Positions 32,601 through 41,005 of a stretch of DNA of 64,000 bases are shown here, one piece after another. Both the position numbers and the translations under genes were made by a program. Positions within the stretch are counted from its first letter, which is position 1. Every line of letters begins with the position of its first letter. The notes beneath the pieces are model-generated. The model was not told the origin of the DNA. It saw nothing but the letters and a program-made list of their open reading frames with translations, and searched no databases. Source of the stretch: Paulinella micropora (lineage: Eukaryota > Cercozoa > Imbricatea > Euglyphida); contig BJOX01000001.1 of NCBI GenBank assembly GCA_009731375.1, positions 1,419,168 through 1,483,167 on the forward strand, read 5' to 3'.

Positions 32601-35068
32601 CAGCGGAGAAATGTTCAGTCATCTGCCTAGTCAGCGAAGTGGGAAAAGGTGTGTATGCTGTCCCGATCTCGCTTTCCGCACCAGGCCGAGGCTCGTCCCG
32701 TGGCCCCACCAAGATCAGAAACCGCTCGGCATTCGAAGTCTTTCGGTCTTTGGGCCTTCACACCGACGGCAACAACAACCCGCAGATCCAAAGAGACTAC
32801 GCGATTGCGAAGTTCGTGGCTACTGCCCGGATGATTCACAGCCTCGACCTCTCACTGGCAAGGAAACGGAAAGCTCTCATCAGTCTCCTCACCAGCAGCC
32901 TGGATTTCTCCTTTGGATGGACCCCTTTCCCCCAGAAGTTACTAAGGGAGCTAGACACAGCCTTCCGGGACCACATCCGGGAGACTCTCCAGCTTTCTCA
33001 CCAGGAGATTCCCAACGCGGTGCTATACGGCCCCATAGGAGCAGGGGGGGGTTTTGGTCTCCACCAGTTCTCAACCCTGTACTACCTGAGGAATTTCACG
33101 GTGTTCATCAAATGCCTCCTTTCGACTGACCCATACGTTCAATATGCGGTCGACGCACATCTACGCCTAGCATGGGACTACTACTTCCCCAGGAACGGAG
33201 ATCTGTGCCCTCAGCGACCCCCCCTCCGTGGTCGCCGAACTGCTTCCAGCGGCTCACGCACCCAACAGCCGCCCAGCACTCGCTTCTTGTTCCGATGGGC
33301 AGGGGATGGCGGACCACGCCCGCCACCGATTTATCCACCACTCCACCCGCCGGACATTTGGCGAATGCACTCGGTGTTCCACGGAGTCGAGGCCCCCACT
33401 GACTGCATCATCCCGGCCTTTTACCCGCGGTTTGTTAACGCTATGAATAGGGGAGCACTCAAGGACGAGGCCCCCATGCCCGAGGACATCAACAAGCAGT
33501 GCCCCAAGCTTCCTGACCCTCCAGACCAGCCTTTCCTAGGATGGCAAGGGCACCTGCACCTGATCAAGGAGGACCGCCGCGACGGACTTATGGTGCTTCA
33601 CTGGATTCGAGCCTGCAGAGCACTGGGCATCGGCATAAACCCTCGCATCCCTCCCGGACATGTTAGTGACTCTTCATGGCCAGAAGGGCGACAGCAGCAA
33701 TCCGATGCGGAGCACAGCCTCGCCCAATTCAGGGAGGCATATGACGTTCCCCCAGCCCGTATCGAATGGGACGCTCTGGAAATCCCAGTTGTTATCTCCG
33801 TCACTAACTTTCTCACCAAGGAAACGGTCGCTCCGGGGACAGTAGACCAAGCCATCGCCCTAGTCAAGAAGAATTGGGCGTCCTACAACTTATGGAAGCT
33901 TCGACAGAGGTGTTCGGAAGACGCAAATAAACTAAAGGCTGCGCCCCGTTTTGGCCTAACATGGGGGATCCGTTCTGAAATACGCAAGCCTTTCCAGGCC
34001 ATCACCAACCAGTTCCTCCAACCCAACGGCGGCCTCTCGGTGAGGGAGGTAGCCATCGTACTAAAATGCCAGCTCGATGTCTGGCCCACCCCGGCTAGAA
34101 TTAGCACTGTGATCTCCAAGGGCGCCACCTCGACCTCCTGCCCCTATGGCTGCAAGGTCACTGGAAGCATCAGCCACTATTTGCTATCCAAATCCTCCTT
34201 CCACTCGGAGGCCCTCAAGTCTCTCCTGGATCAGCGGCACTCCAAATGCAGGCAGTGGATCCGAAGCTGCTTGGAGCGTTTAGATAACGACGATGGCATA
34301 GCTCCGGATCGCAAGGTCTTCGTTATAGGGGAGGAGGGTGCTTTCCCCCGACCGAGGCAAGATAGTCCCCCCCCGTCCGTTGACGAGGTTCTCCCCGTCC
34401 CGGAGGGAGCTCCCCCCCCTTCTGATCAGGCCCCCCCCTCTGCCTTCGCTCACCCCGCCGCGCAGGTAATGGTAGACATGGCGGGACCGGGGTTCTCCCA
34501 CAAGATAGATCTCCTGGTCACTGCCACCCGTAGATCGAACCACGTTACGCTGGTAGACTACACTACCCGGGAGGATCAATGGCTGGTACGCGAAGATGAC
34601 TCTTGTCTCCCCACGAGACAGTCGCCAGAGGAGCGGCGGGATACCTGGGACCGAGATGGCCACAGGATTTCCCCCCCTTACCGACCGAAGGACCCAAACG
34701 CGTTTCGGGGAGAAGACCCGCCCAACACCTGGCCAGCTATCCCTTGGAAATCCCGACAGGCATGGGGTTATAATCCGAGGGCCATCTATGACCACCGGTA
34801 CCTCCCACTCGAAGAAGCGATCCAAATGCAGTCCATTGGAGGCCGACCTATGACTACCAACCTGCTAGTTATCGCTATGGGCGCTAGAGGCTACATCTCC
34901 CAGACCTCTTTCGACGATCTGTGCCTCCATTTTTCCAAGAACATCGCGCAACGGATCTACCAGGGCCTTACAAAGATCTGCCACGAGCACATCATCCAGT
35001 CATGGAACTTCCTTCACCACTTCCCTGCGGGAGCCCCCCCGGACCCTCCCTTCCGCCCCCCCCAGTAG
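29612..35068 (+). CDS. LINE polyprotein: RNase H, RT, CCHC and restriction-like endonuclease
   Basis: 1818 codons counted from a GTG at 29612; the frame is open further 5', so the start is not certain and this may be the end of one larger polyprotein. RNase H (about residues 455-605): VPDGSC, SSGEQEVLAV, FTDYRAL, NECADRLA supply the Asp, Glu, Asp, Asp set. RT (about 675-1000): PAPGEDGIPPAIFR, FSTDIRKAFDR, RGIPQGGSLSP, FADDNW. CCHC-like finger near 1508 (CPYGCKVTGSISHYLL region). Endonuclease near 1630: HKIDLLV, then VTLVDYTTREDQW, as in R2/NeSL-type enzymes. Copies RNA into DNA at a nicked chromosomal site. RNase H before RT is unusual: LINEs that have it carry it after RT. Confidence 0.88.
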   Translation: MEPKRWTQAQQDCFQQSMAASIQMAQPPQAALKQAIQAAEAVGPPRVDAAPPSAPIPALPIGYQDAQPAPPPLSRRNPRPPKSRRKITKVPRMLTALQSITRGLQRQVPRDPGSHLTRLWLNICHTLRMEGDLVGHILEEPRSSDPLEMSFLLPDALKILAKARRKINSRLEDIKRAKREVKRPNRLRHNQAFDRNQHKFLLRVQTDSAMETPPPETLQEHYADLYRTRVSDQADEERRLHQVMGSGAKLWIPPEDSKYNQRELLLGSDRLRAPILKPGDTIDRGQFTNLVFRGNANPDPLPLVPSETEAVIQTDAEAALQAEVERMRSLLSAHTAPSLRQYSVQFPPEDDSERRPNRNSSELKRWATANLPLQDEYTAPPVDLVPQLLEFLEAEAWEYLGIHLPNGDDTRGLIIRLQSNAYALRLSSLPDEFKQRFPIYRLAPRLDQPDELSPGSLSPYDAILVPDGSCFPEHGNAAGFGAFLFYNNEIIAIYGNADNPASSGEQEVLAVMAGGLQYIREMKWRPRRVHIFTDYRALTDANLEGEAHELFKQRAKPPLWDAIFRFHTQSAPISFHWVKSHQEQSFEWTFRLNECADRLAKWAVLRRVGRLQKIREWEKLRSSPPRDSNGRPHLIGPFQESRIPGDRVKQFVTIFKCLPPPLTRDQALELARRPFSLGELEHAIQAKKGPAPGEDGIPPAIFRLLSQDAKIQLGSFLSHCWKEKRLPKDWKPGILSQIWKGTGTGANVTDWRGITVSNAILNLYEKLVTFRVESFKLHTGCIRKTSKANTTTVSGCDEWNMVLRLMLADLRAAPKITGNIKTLIIFSTDIRKAFDRAELTYICEAYSHVVAQEQEFPEMFAFLRHRFKDSPLKLKTPDISGKTVILPEEILRSRGIPQGGSLSPGTYGVLDEYITRLCPAQQFMPAGYRFYDGTDRDRSQNTSVYPLRPPLTADHKFADDNWAAIGGDGPPEQYFPEAQKGFSLLYTQLRAARQICAAEKCSVICLVSEVGKGVYAVPISLSAPGRGSSRGPTKIRNRSAFEVFRSLGLHTDGNNNPQIQRDYAIAKFVATARMIHSLDLSLARKRKALISLLTSSLDFSFGWTPFPQKLLRELDTAFRDHIRETLQLSHQEIPNAVLYGPIGAGGGFGLHQFSTLYYLRNFTVFIKCLLSTDPYVQYAVDAHLRLAWDYYFPRNGDLCPQRPPLRGRRTASSGSRTQQPPSTRFLFRWAGDGGPRPPPIYPPLHPPDIWRMHSVFHGVEAPTDCIIPAFYPRFVNAMNRGALKDEAPMPEDINKQCPKLPDPPDQPFLGWQGHLHLIKEDRRDGLMVLHWIRACRALGIGINPRIPPGHVSDSSWPEGRQQQSDAEHSLAQFREAYDVPPARIEWDALEIPVVISVTNFLTKETVAPGTVDQAIALVKKNWASYNLWKLRQRCSEDANKLKAAPRFGLTWGIRSEIRKPFQAITNQFLQPNGGLSVREVAIVLKCQLDVWPTPARISTVISKGATSTSCPYGCKVTGSISHYLLSKSSFHSEALKSLLDQRHSKCRQWIRSCLERLDNDDGIAPDRKVFVIGEEGAFPRPRQDSPPPSVDEVLPVPEGAPPPSDQAPPSAFAHPAAQVMVDMAGPGFSHKIDLLVTATRRSNHVTLVDYTTREDQWLVREDDSCLPTRQSPEERRDTWDRDGHRISPPYRPKDPNAFRGEDPPNTWPAIPWKSRQAWGYNPRAIYDHRYLPLEEAIQMQSIGGRPMTTNLLVIAMGARGYISQTSFDDLCLHFSKNIAQRIYQGLTKICHEHIIQSWNFLHHFPAGAPPDPPFRPPQ

Positions 35069-36266
35069 GTGGGCTTGCTCCGTCGTCGTGCCTCTTCCCC
35101 CTTGATGTCCGGTCCAGAGGCGGGAGGAGGGCAGAGAGTCGCAAAAGGGTGTCCTCAAGGGGCCCAAGGAGTCCCACCGAAGCAGAGTCCTAGGGGAGAC
35201 GCAAGTCCAACGCACCGATCCCGTAGATGTGGGAGAAGAGGGTCTCCTGTGGCCAGCTTAGCCTACCAGCAAGTCAGACGACCCACTGGCACACCAGCCC
35301 GCCTATGGAGTCTCCTTTCCTCTCACCCTGGACTCCCCATCGACTCCCACCATTCCTCGGGGCCACGGAACCAAAGGGGCCTAACCCTGGCTTTAGATTT
35401 GAATTCCTCTCCCCCCCCATCCAGCCTTCCGCTCATCTCTTTCTCCCGACCGAGCCTCCGCCCGCTCAGAGTCACTGGGAAGGTACTCCGCCCTGTCTGT
35501 GTCTCCCCTTTCAGGGATTTGCATGGCCATGGGAAAGAAGGGCACGTGAAGGTTAGGCTTTTCATCTTCTTCTGACTTCTCTCTCTCGAAGGGCTTGGTT
35601 AAAATTTTCAAACTCAGCGGCCAGGAAGTTTTTCTGGTCAACGGTGGGGACGGTTCCATGGGGGGACGGACGGACCAGGCTCGAGCTATCCTTCTAGCCT
35701 TGGACCACGTTTCCCTGCAGGACCCCTCTTTTCTTCGATGCAGATGGATCCCCGTGGGCCGGATCGAGGTAGGATTGGTGTCCCTGCGACGTTCCGCACT
35801 TGATGTGGCCCTGGATGGGAGTCCCGCTTCGGTCTGGACGAGGATGCCTAGCGGATACGGGACGATTTGGGAGTTGCGTCTCGATGGAGATTCCTCCCGG
35901 GATGATTTGACTTTTACCTGTCGGGGGCTAGGTTTCCTTGCAGGCAGTTAGGGTGATGATGGCGGTGGGGTCCCCCCCCCTTTTTTGTTGTTGTTGTTGT
36001 TGTTTGTCCTCTTCTCTTCTCTCTCCTCTTCTCTTTTCTCTACGACGTGCATCTGTGTCTTCGGACCGTTTGCGCACAGACCCTAGCGGGCTGCCACGCT
36101 CAAGGCCCAATGCTCCCCCTTCCATCAAACCCGCGTTTTCGTCGGTGTCCCTGATGTTGGTGGTCGTAGTGCCGGCACCCTGCAACCGCTACGGGTTTGG
36201 GTGGGAATACTGTCTTTCTCATTGTACAATAATGTTTGCAAAATCAATTAAAAAAAAATTAAAAAA
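35069..36266 (+). other. 3' untranslated region of the LINE
   Basis: No gene is seen. It contains C/T-rich tracts, a (TTG)n run near 35983-36005, and ends in an A-rich tail at 36248-36266 (aattaaaaaaaaattaaaaa). Short open frames on both strands look like chance. Confidence 0.65.
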
Positions 36267-38321
36267 ATGTATGTATATATGTGTAGTCATGCAGTAACAT
36301 GTATGAAGTATGTATGTGTTCAAAAATTTGCAAGCGCTTCCCGTAGAGGGTAGCAAAATAAAAAAAATTTAGATTTCCTATTCTAGGACAGAAAGAATGA
36401 TAGAAAGAATTTAAATTGCTAAGTTAGCCAGGGAAAGCCTCGCGGCTGCCGGCCTCGCGTGGCAGTCGGCTACCCAGCCTCGGCTCGACGGCTCTTGACC
36501 CCTGCGCAAAACAAAGCTGCTGCAACAAGCAACAAACTGCACAAAACACTCAAAGCAAATATAGGTGAGTGGACACGCAAATCCCGAAATTACTTGAGCT
36601 TTACCGTAAATTTGTTAAGTAAATACTCGAATTGTTCTTTCGGTAAATATTTTGTCATTACATCACCTATCTGCTTCTTCGTACCTACTTTTACAAACTT
36701 AATCTCACCGTCTCTCTGTAGGTGGTGCATAAAGTGTAATTCTAAAGGTAAGTGTTTAGTTCTATTACCTGACATACCCCTCTCTGCCGCTAAGACTGTT
36801 TGAGAGTTATCCTCGAATAATTCTATCGGGCTCTTTTGGGCTATGTTTAGTTCTTGTGTAATGTGTTTTAGTGCAAGTCCCTCTCTAATGCACTCAGTTG
36901 CTGCAAATATTTCAGCATCATTGGAACTCAGGGCGATGCGACTCTGTCGCTTTGATAACCATGCAACTGGATCGCTGCCCCATAGGATCACGAATCCAGT
37001 GCGGGACTTCCCTGTTTTCTTACAAACTTTGTGAGCCGCGTCGGGCCACATGGAAAGTTTTGGATAGGTTTGCCCTTCTTGCTCTGACTTAGGCTCATGG
37101 TAAGCTAAACCTCGATAAGAGTTAACTAAATAACGAAAGATTCTGCCTAACATCGCATAAGTTATTCCCTTATCGATAGTTTGCATGACACTTGCCGAAT
37201 TTAGTGCTTGTTCTATATCGGGTCTTGTCATCTTTGCGAGAAATAGCAAACGACCAACTAGACTAGGAATTGAAAATTTTCGCAAGCTAGCTGATTCCGA
37301 CATCGGTTCCGTGAAATGTTCTTGCGCTGGAGTACTAACGGGTTTAGCAGAATCGTAGCCTACCTCTTTTAGTATCTGCTGCTGATATTTTCGCTGATGC
37401 AAAATTATTTTCCCGTTCGATTGCTCTATCTCTATTCCTTTGAATTCACGGGCAATACCGAGTCTTTTGAGCGGGAAATGTTTTTCTAATGCGGACGCAA
37501 AACGCTCATATGCTTGTTTGTTTGGTGCGGTGAACAACAAGTCATCAACATGAAATATCCCTACTATCGCCTCTCTCAAAGCTTTATCATTTTCTACAAA
37601 CATACATAAGTCTGAATCTAGCAACCTAAAACCTAGCTCCTCTAACTTGGGTGCTAATATCTCATACCATCTTCTTCCTGCCTGTGGTGCACCATATAAA
37701 GCACCATCTATACGCCATATCATCCCCTCATGCCCTTCTCTGTCTACACTCTCTGGCGCATATGCATAAACAGGGTCATTCATACGAGCATTTAGGTATG
37801 CATTTTTAAAATCTATGCCGTATAGTTTGTGTTTGTGCCAGGCAGCTAGTTTGGCGAGAAATAAAAGTGAATGGTGCGCGGCGCAAGGAACAAAGAGCTG
37901 ATCTGGGTTATAGCTAACACCGGGTTCTAACATATCTCCCCGTAAAGCTAAACGAGACTTTATGAACTTTTTCCCGTTCTCATCTAACTTTACTTTGTGA
38001 ACCCATGTCAATCTAACTATCTTACTAACTCCTGCCTTGCTTGCCTCCTTATGGGGTACCCATGTGTATGTGTTAAAGGATTGAAGAGCTTTTAGCTCTG
38101 TTTTCATACCCTCTAAAACATCTTTAGCTGTCAAACCTTCCTCTATGACATCTTTGGGTACTCTGATATCTACATACAAATAAAAATCACGAATCTCATC
38201 TGCCACCATACGGTCATCGCATAAAAACATATTAGCGGGACTTTGTAACGGGTATTCGGGATCTTTCACGGAGTATTTGAGGATTTCCGAATTCAACATC
38301 CGTTCTTCTTCGTCCTCAAAC
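36267..38321 (-). repeat. 2.05-kb direct repeat, right copy (3' part of copia A)
   Basis: Same sequence as 17495-19548. Here it continues without a break into the rest of copia A to the right. Its left edge is the end of the LINE A-tail. Confidence 0.92.
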
Positions 38322-38464
38322 TTAACTATGTGGGTGGGCTGAGGTCTGTCTCTTACTACGAGTCTGTCTCTGGGGTCACTCACTCTGCTGACTACCCCTA
38401 CTCGTACTATGCTCTCCCATCCCTCACCGTACTTTTTTCTTCGCCCATCCATCTCCCCATGCAC
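36590..38464 (-). CDS. Copia A reverse transcriptase and RNase H
   Basis: RT: RLTWVHKVKLDENGKKFIKS, then SRLALRGDML, LYGIDFKNAYLNA, LYGAPQAGRRWYE and FHVDDLLF, the last a variant of the usual YVDD box. RNase H: MWPDAAHK (Asp), SSNDAEIFAA (Glu), LFEDNSQ (Asp), RTKHLPLELHFM, VGTKKQIGDVMTKYLP. Length fits the RT-RNase H part of a copia polyprotein. It joins the integrase frame through a slip at a T6 run (38433-38438; A6 on the coding strand), so it is the last part of one pol gene, not a separate gene. Confidence 0.88.
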   Translation of the reverse strand: MHGEMDGRRKKYGEGWESIVRVGVVSRVSDPRDRLVVRDRPQPTHIVKFEDEEERMLNSEILKYSVKDPEYPLQSPANMFLCDDRMVADEIRDFYLYVDIRVPKDVIEEGLTAKDVLEGMKTELKALQSFNTYTWVPHKEASKAGVSKIVRLTWVHKVKLDENGKKFIKSRLALRGDMLEPGVSYNPDQLFVPCAAHHSLLFLAKLAAWHKHKLYGIDFKNAYLNARMNDPVYAYAPESVDREGHEGMIWRIDGALYGAPQAGRRWYEILAPKLEELGFRLLDSDLCMFVENDKALREAIVGIFHVDDLLFTAPNKQAYERFASALEKHFPLKRLGIAREFKGIEIEQSNGKIILHQRKYQQQILKEVGYDSAKPVSTPAQEHFTEPMSESASLRKFSIPSLVGRLLFLAKMTRPDIEQALNSASVMQTIDKGITYAMLGRIFRYLVNSYRGLAYHEPKSEQEGQTYPKLSMWPDAAHKVCKKTGKSRTGFVILWGSDPVAWLSKRQSRIALSSNDAEIFAATECIREGLALKHITQELNIAQKSPIELFEDNSQTVLAAERGMSGNRTKHLPLELHFMHHLQRDGEIKFVKVGTKKQIGDVMTKYLPKEQFEYLLNKFTVKLK

Positions 38465-40084
38465 GCGCGGGCACTCTTACTACCTTACCTATTAGCTCTT
38501 GAGCCTCTCTCTTTTCTCTCTTGGGCTTATTGCTAGGGGTAAATCTCTCTACTGCCTTGCGCTGCCTTTTACCGGGGATTATGTTACTCTCCGTTACTCT
38601 CTGACTCTGCTCCCACGTTAATCCTTTAGATGGTGGTGATTTTTCTTCGTATGCTCTTCTTTCATGTATTTTTAGTGGATCTGTTGGATCTTGTTCATTT
38701 GTATGCTCTTGTGGCTTGATCTTGTGCTCTGGGGGTAATTGTTGTGGATAATGTGGCTCTGGACTTGTGTGTAGGCGTGTATGTTTGTGATCCAATGTAT
38801 TCTTCTCCACATGCTCATTTTCATGCTCATTCTCATTCGCATCGATATCAACATTCTCTGTCTCCCCCTCAACTTCATCAAAGTGTGTTGTTGGGTGGTC
38901 GTTGTTGACGTTGTGCGGTGACTTAGGTGATTGAGGTGGTGATTGGGGTGGTGATTGGGGTGGTGACGCTTGTGGAGATGTGTGTGGTTGCTCGCTCTCA
39001 TTCTCATTCTCCCCCTCAGAGTCATCATTATCCCACGACACTAGTTTAGGAGGATGAGCTTGTTTACCGATTTTGTGAATATTAAATCTCACATCTCTCA
39101 CTCCGGAAATTATCTTCTTACCATCCCATACGCGGTATAGTTCCCGAAATAGATCATATCCTACTAGCATCACCTTTTTCCCTCTGTACTCTCCCTTCCG
39201 CACTTTAGTCTTAGGTATATGTAACACACCCATACATCCTATTGGTTTTAAATGAAAGAGTGTTGGTTTTCTACCTAACAGCTGCTCATAAGGCGAAATT
39301 CCTTTGCGTTCCCCGTGAATTGCCGGTAGTATGTTGTGAATGGTTGTTGCTGCGTGTTCTAATTCTGCCCAGAATTGCGGCGGTAATTTAGCGTGATATC
39401 TCATTGCTCGTGCAGGCCCCGCCGTAATATCATTCACTTTTTCCGCAATAGGATTCCCGTCTTTATCGTTTGTCGCGGAGGTTTTCCAAATAAAGCGAAT
39501 ATTTTTCCACCACTTAATGACTTCCTCCGGAATATGGAATTCTTGATCTGCGCGAATTTCCTTTACTTTGTTTCCTGTCTGTCTCTCATAAAAGGCTACA
39601 GCTTGTTTTAAGCAATCTACAAACTCATTCTTATGGGCTAAATAAAAGTCAAGAATGAACAGTGAGTAGTCGTCGGTGACCGAAAATTTATACCGTTTAC
39701 CACCTATTGATCTAGTTGCCCACGGTCCTGATGTGTCTATGTGTAGAATTATACCTGGCTTTTGGGCTCTTTCTATTGTATTAACTGCAAAACGTGGCAA
39801 ACGTTTAGACTTTCCTATCATGCAAGATTCGCAAAATCTCACATCGCTCTCGTCACCAACTAACTTAATGTTCAAAATTTTTGCCAATAGGCGCATCTTT
39901 GTTAACCCATAATGCCCACAGGCATAGTGAAAAAGCTTGATTCCTATCTTTCTAGGTTTGTCTGACTTTCTGGGGTAAGCTTCATATAATACTATATCTA
40001 CGTGTAATTCTTTCTCTCTCTTATTTACTTCATGCTTACTTGTCTCGTTTTTGTTCTCATTTGTGGGGCTTCCCTCCCCTTCTA
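38424..40084 (-). CDS. Copia A integrase
   Basis: Reading on the minus strand from about 40084 (the open frame proper runs 39896-38424 from its first Met): a zinc-binding HHCC module (FHYACGH ... CESCMIGK), then catalytic residues in HIDTSGP and EIRADQEFH and a Glu in PIAEKVND. The usual GERKGISPYEQLLGRKP region of copia integrases follows, then a long Ser/Pro/His-rich spacer. The frame differs from protease; the switch lies at a G5 run near 40085 (coding strand AAGGGGGTAG). Confidence 0.82.
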
Positions 40085-40996
40085 CCCCCTTGTTGCGAAA
40101 GGATCATATCTTTCGTTGACTTTCAATGGTTCATCATATTCGTCATCCCATCTATATATCATACTCTTAGTTAATCTTCCCCTTACTAATATGTCACTCT
40201 CGTTAATGTGGATGGGGTGTTTGAGTATTACTAACTGTCCGTTTTGGTGGATGACTGATCTGTTGTGTCTGTGGTCCATCTGTCCTGTAGAGACTATGCT
40301 AACTGGTAAGGTAGTGTCGAGTAACATCTTCTTTTCTACTGCTCTAGGCCTTCCTTTCCCATCTATCACAGTCAGCCTAGCTCTTCCTGACTTACTCAAC
40401 TCCCTTTCTCCATTACCTGTCAGTAGTTCTACCGGGTCTATCTCATCGACATCCGTCAATCTGTCTTCTCTGCATGATATGTCTGTGCTTGCTCCACTAT
40501 CCTGTACTGTCATGTCTCTCTTTTTCATCACTCTTTTTCTCACATGTATCAGTACATGCTCTGTCTCTCCTTCTGTCTCTGTCTCTGTTTCTAGTTCACC
40601 CTCAGAGACTCCTCTACCCTCACCTTGTCCCTCTTCTGTGAGTTGTGGAGGTGTAGTGATGGGACTCTGTCTGACTGCTCTCTCCAAGTACACTCCTTCT
40701 ATTGCTCTTACTATGTCAGTCAAAAAGTCATCTCTCTCTAGCTCGCCACTCACGACACGCATCACTTCTCCATTCATTCCCCTCACGCACTCATTCATCA
40801 ACGTTTTAGCTATTTCATTTATATCTTTGAAGGTTATGACGGGAGGGTTGATGGGTTGCGTGTTTGTTGTCTGTGTTGGTGGGAGTGCTGTGATTGGTCT
40901 AGAACTAGAGATTTGGAGTTGTTGTGAGGTGGGACCTATTTGGTTGCCAAACTTGTTGACAGAAGTGGGCCCAAGTCGTTGCTCTCCCTCATCCAC
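40082..40996 (-). CDS. Copia A aspartic protease region
   Basis: Carries the retroviral-type protease triad QDSGASTDIS at about residue 165, preceded by a Gln/Pro/Thr-rich stretch and HVLIHVRKRVMKKRD. It shares the gag frame and is separated from gag by a single TAA near 41007. Either the stop is a mutation or gag-pol expression uses stop read-through. Confidence 0.78.
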   Translation of the reverse strand: MDEGEQRLGPTSVNKFGNQIGPTSQQLQISSSRPITALPPTQTTNTQPINPPVITFKDINEIAKTLMNECVRGMNGEVMRVVSGELERDDFLTDIVRAIEGVYLERAVRQSPITTPPQLTEEGQGEGRGVSEGELETETETEGETEHVLIHVRKRVMKKRDMTVQDSGASTDISCREDRLTDVDEIDPVELLTGNGERELSKSGRARLTVIDGKGRPRAVEKKMLLDTTLPVSIVSTGQMDHRHNRSVIHQNGQLVILKHPIHINESDILVRGRLTKSMIYRWDDEYDEPLKVNERYDPFATRG

Positions 40997-41005
40997 TCCA
41001 CTCTC

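Larger units (their letters stand above)
22416..36266 (+). mobile_element. Giant non-LTR retrotransposon (LINE) with R2-type endonuclease
   Basis: A ~13.8-kb GC-rich element: 5' region with repeats (22420-23400), a very long reading frame (about 23318-35068), a 1.2-kb 3' region and an A-rich end (attaaaaaaaaattaaaaaa) at 36266. The frame carries, in order, an uncharacterised region, an RRM-like segment, a C2H2-like finger, RNase H, RT, a CCHC finger and a restriction-like endonuclease. There are no LTRs. Its 3' end joins copia sequence at 36267 as expected for target-primed insertion, while its 5' end joins the virus-like fragment rather than copia. Confidence 0.8.
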
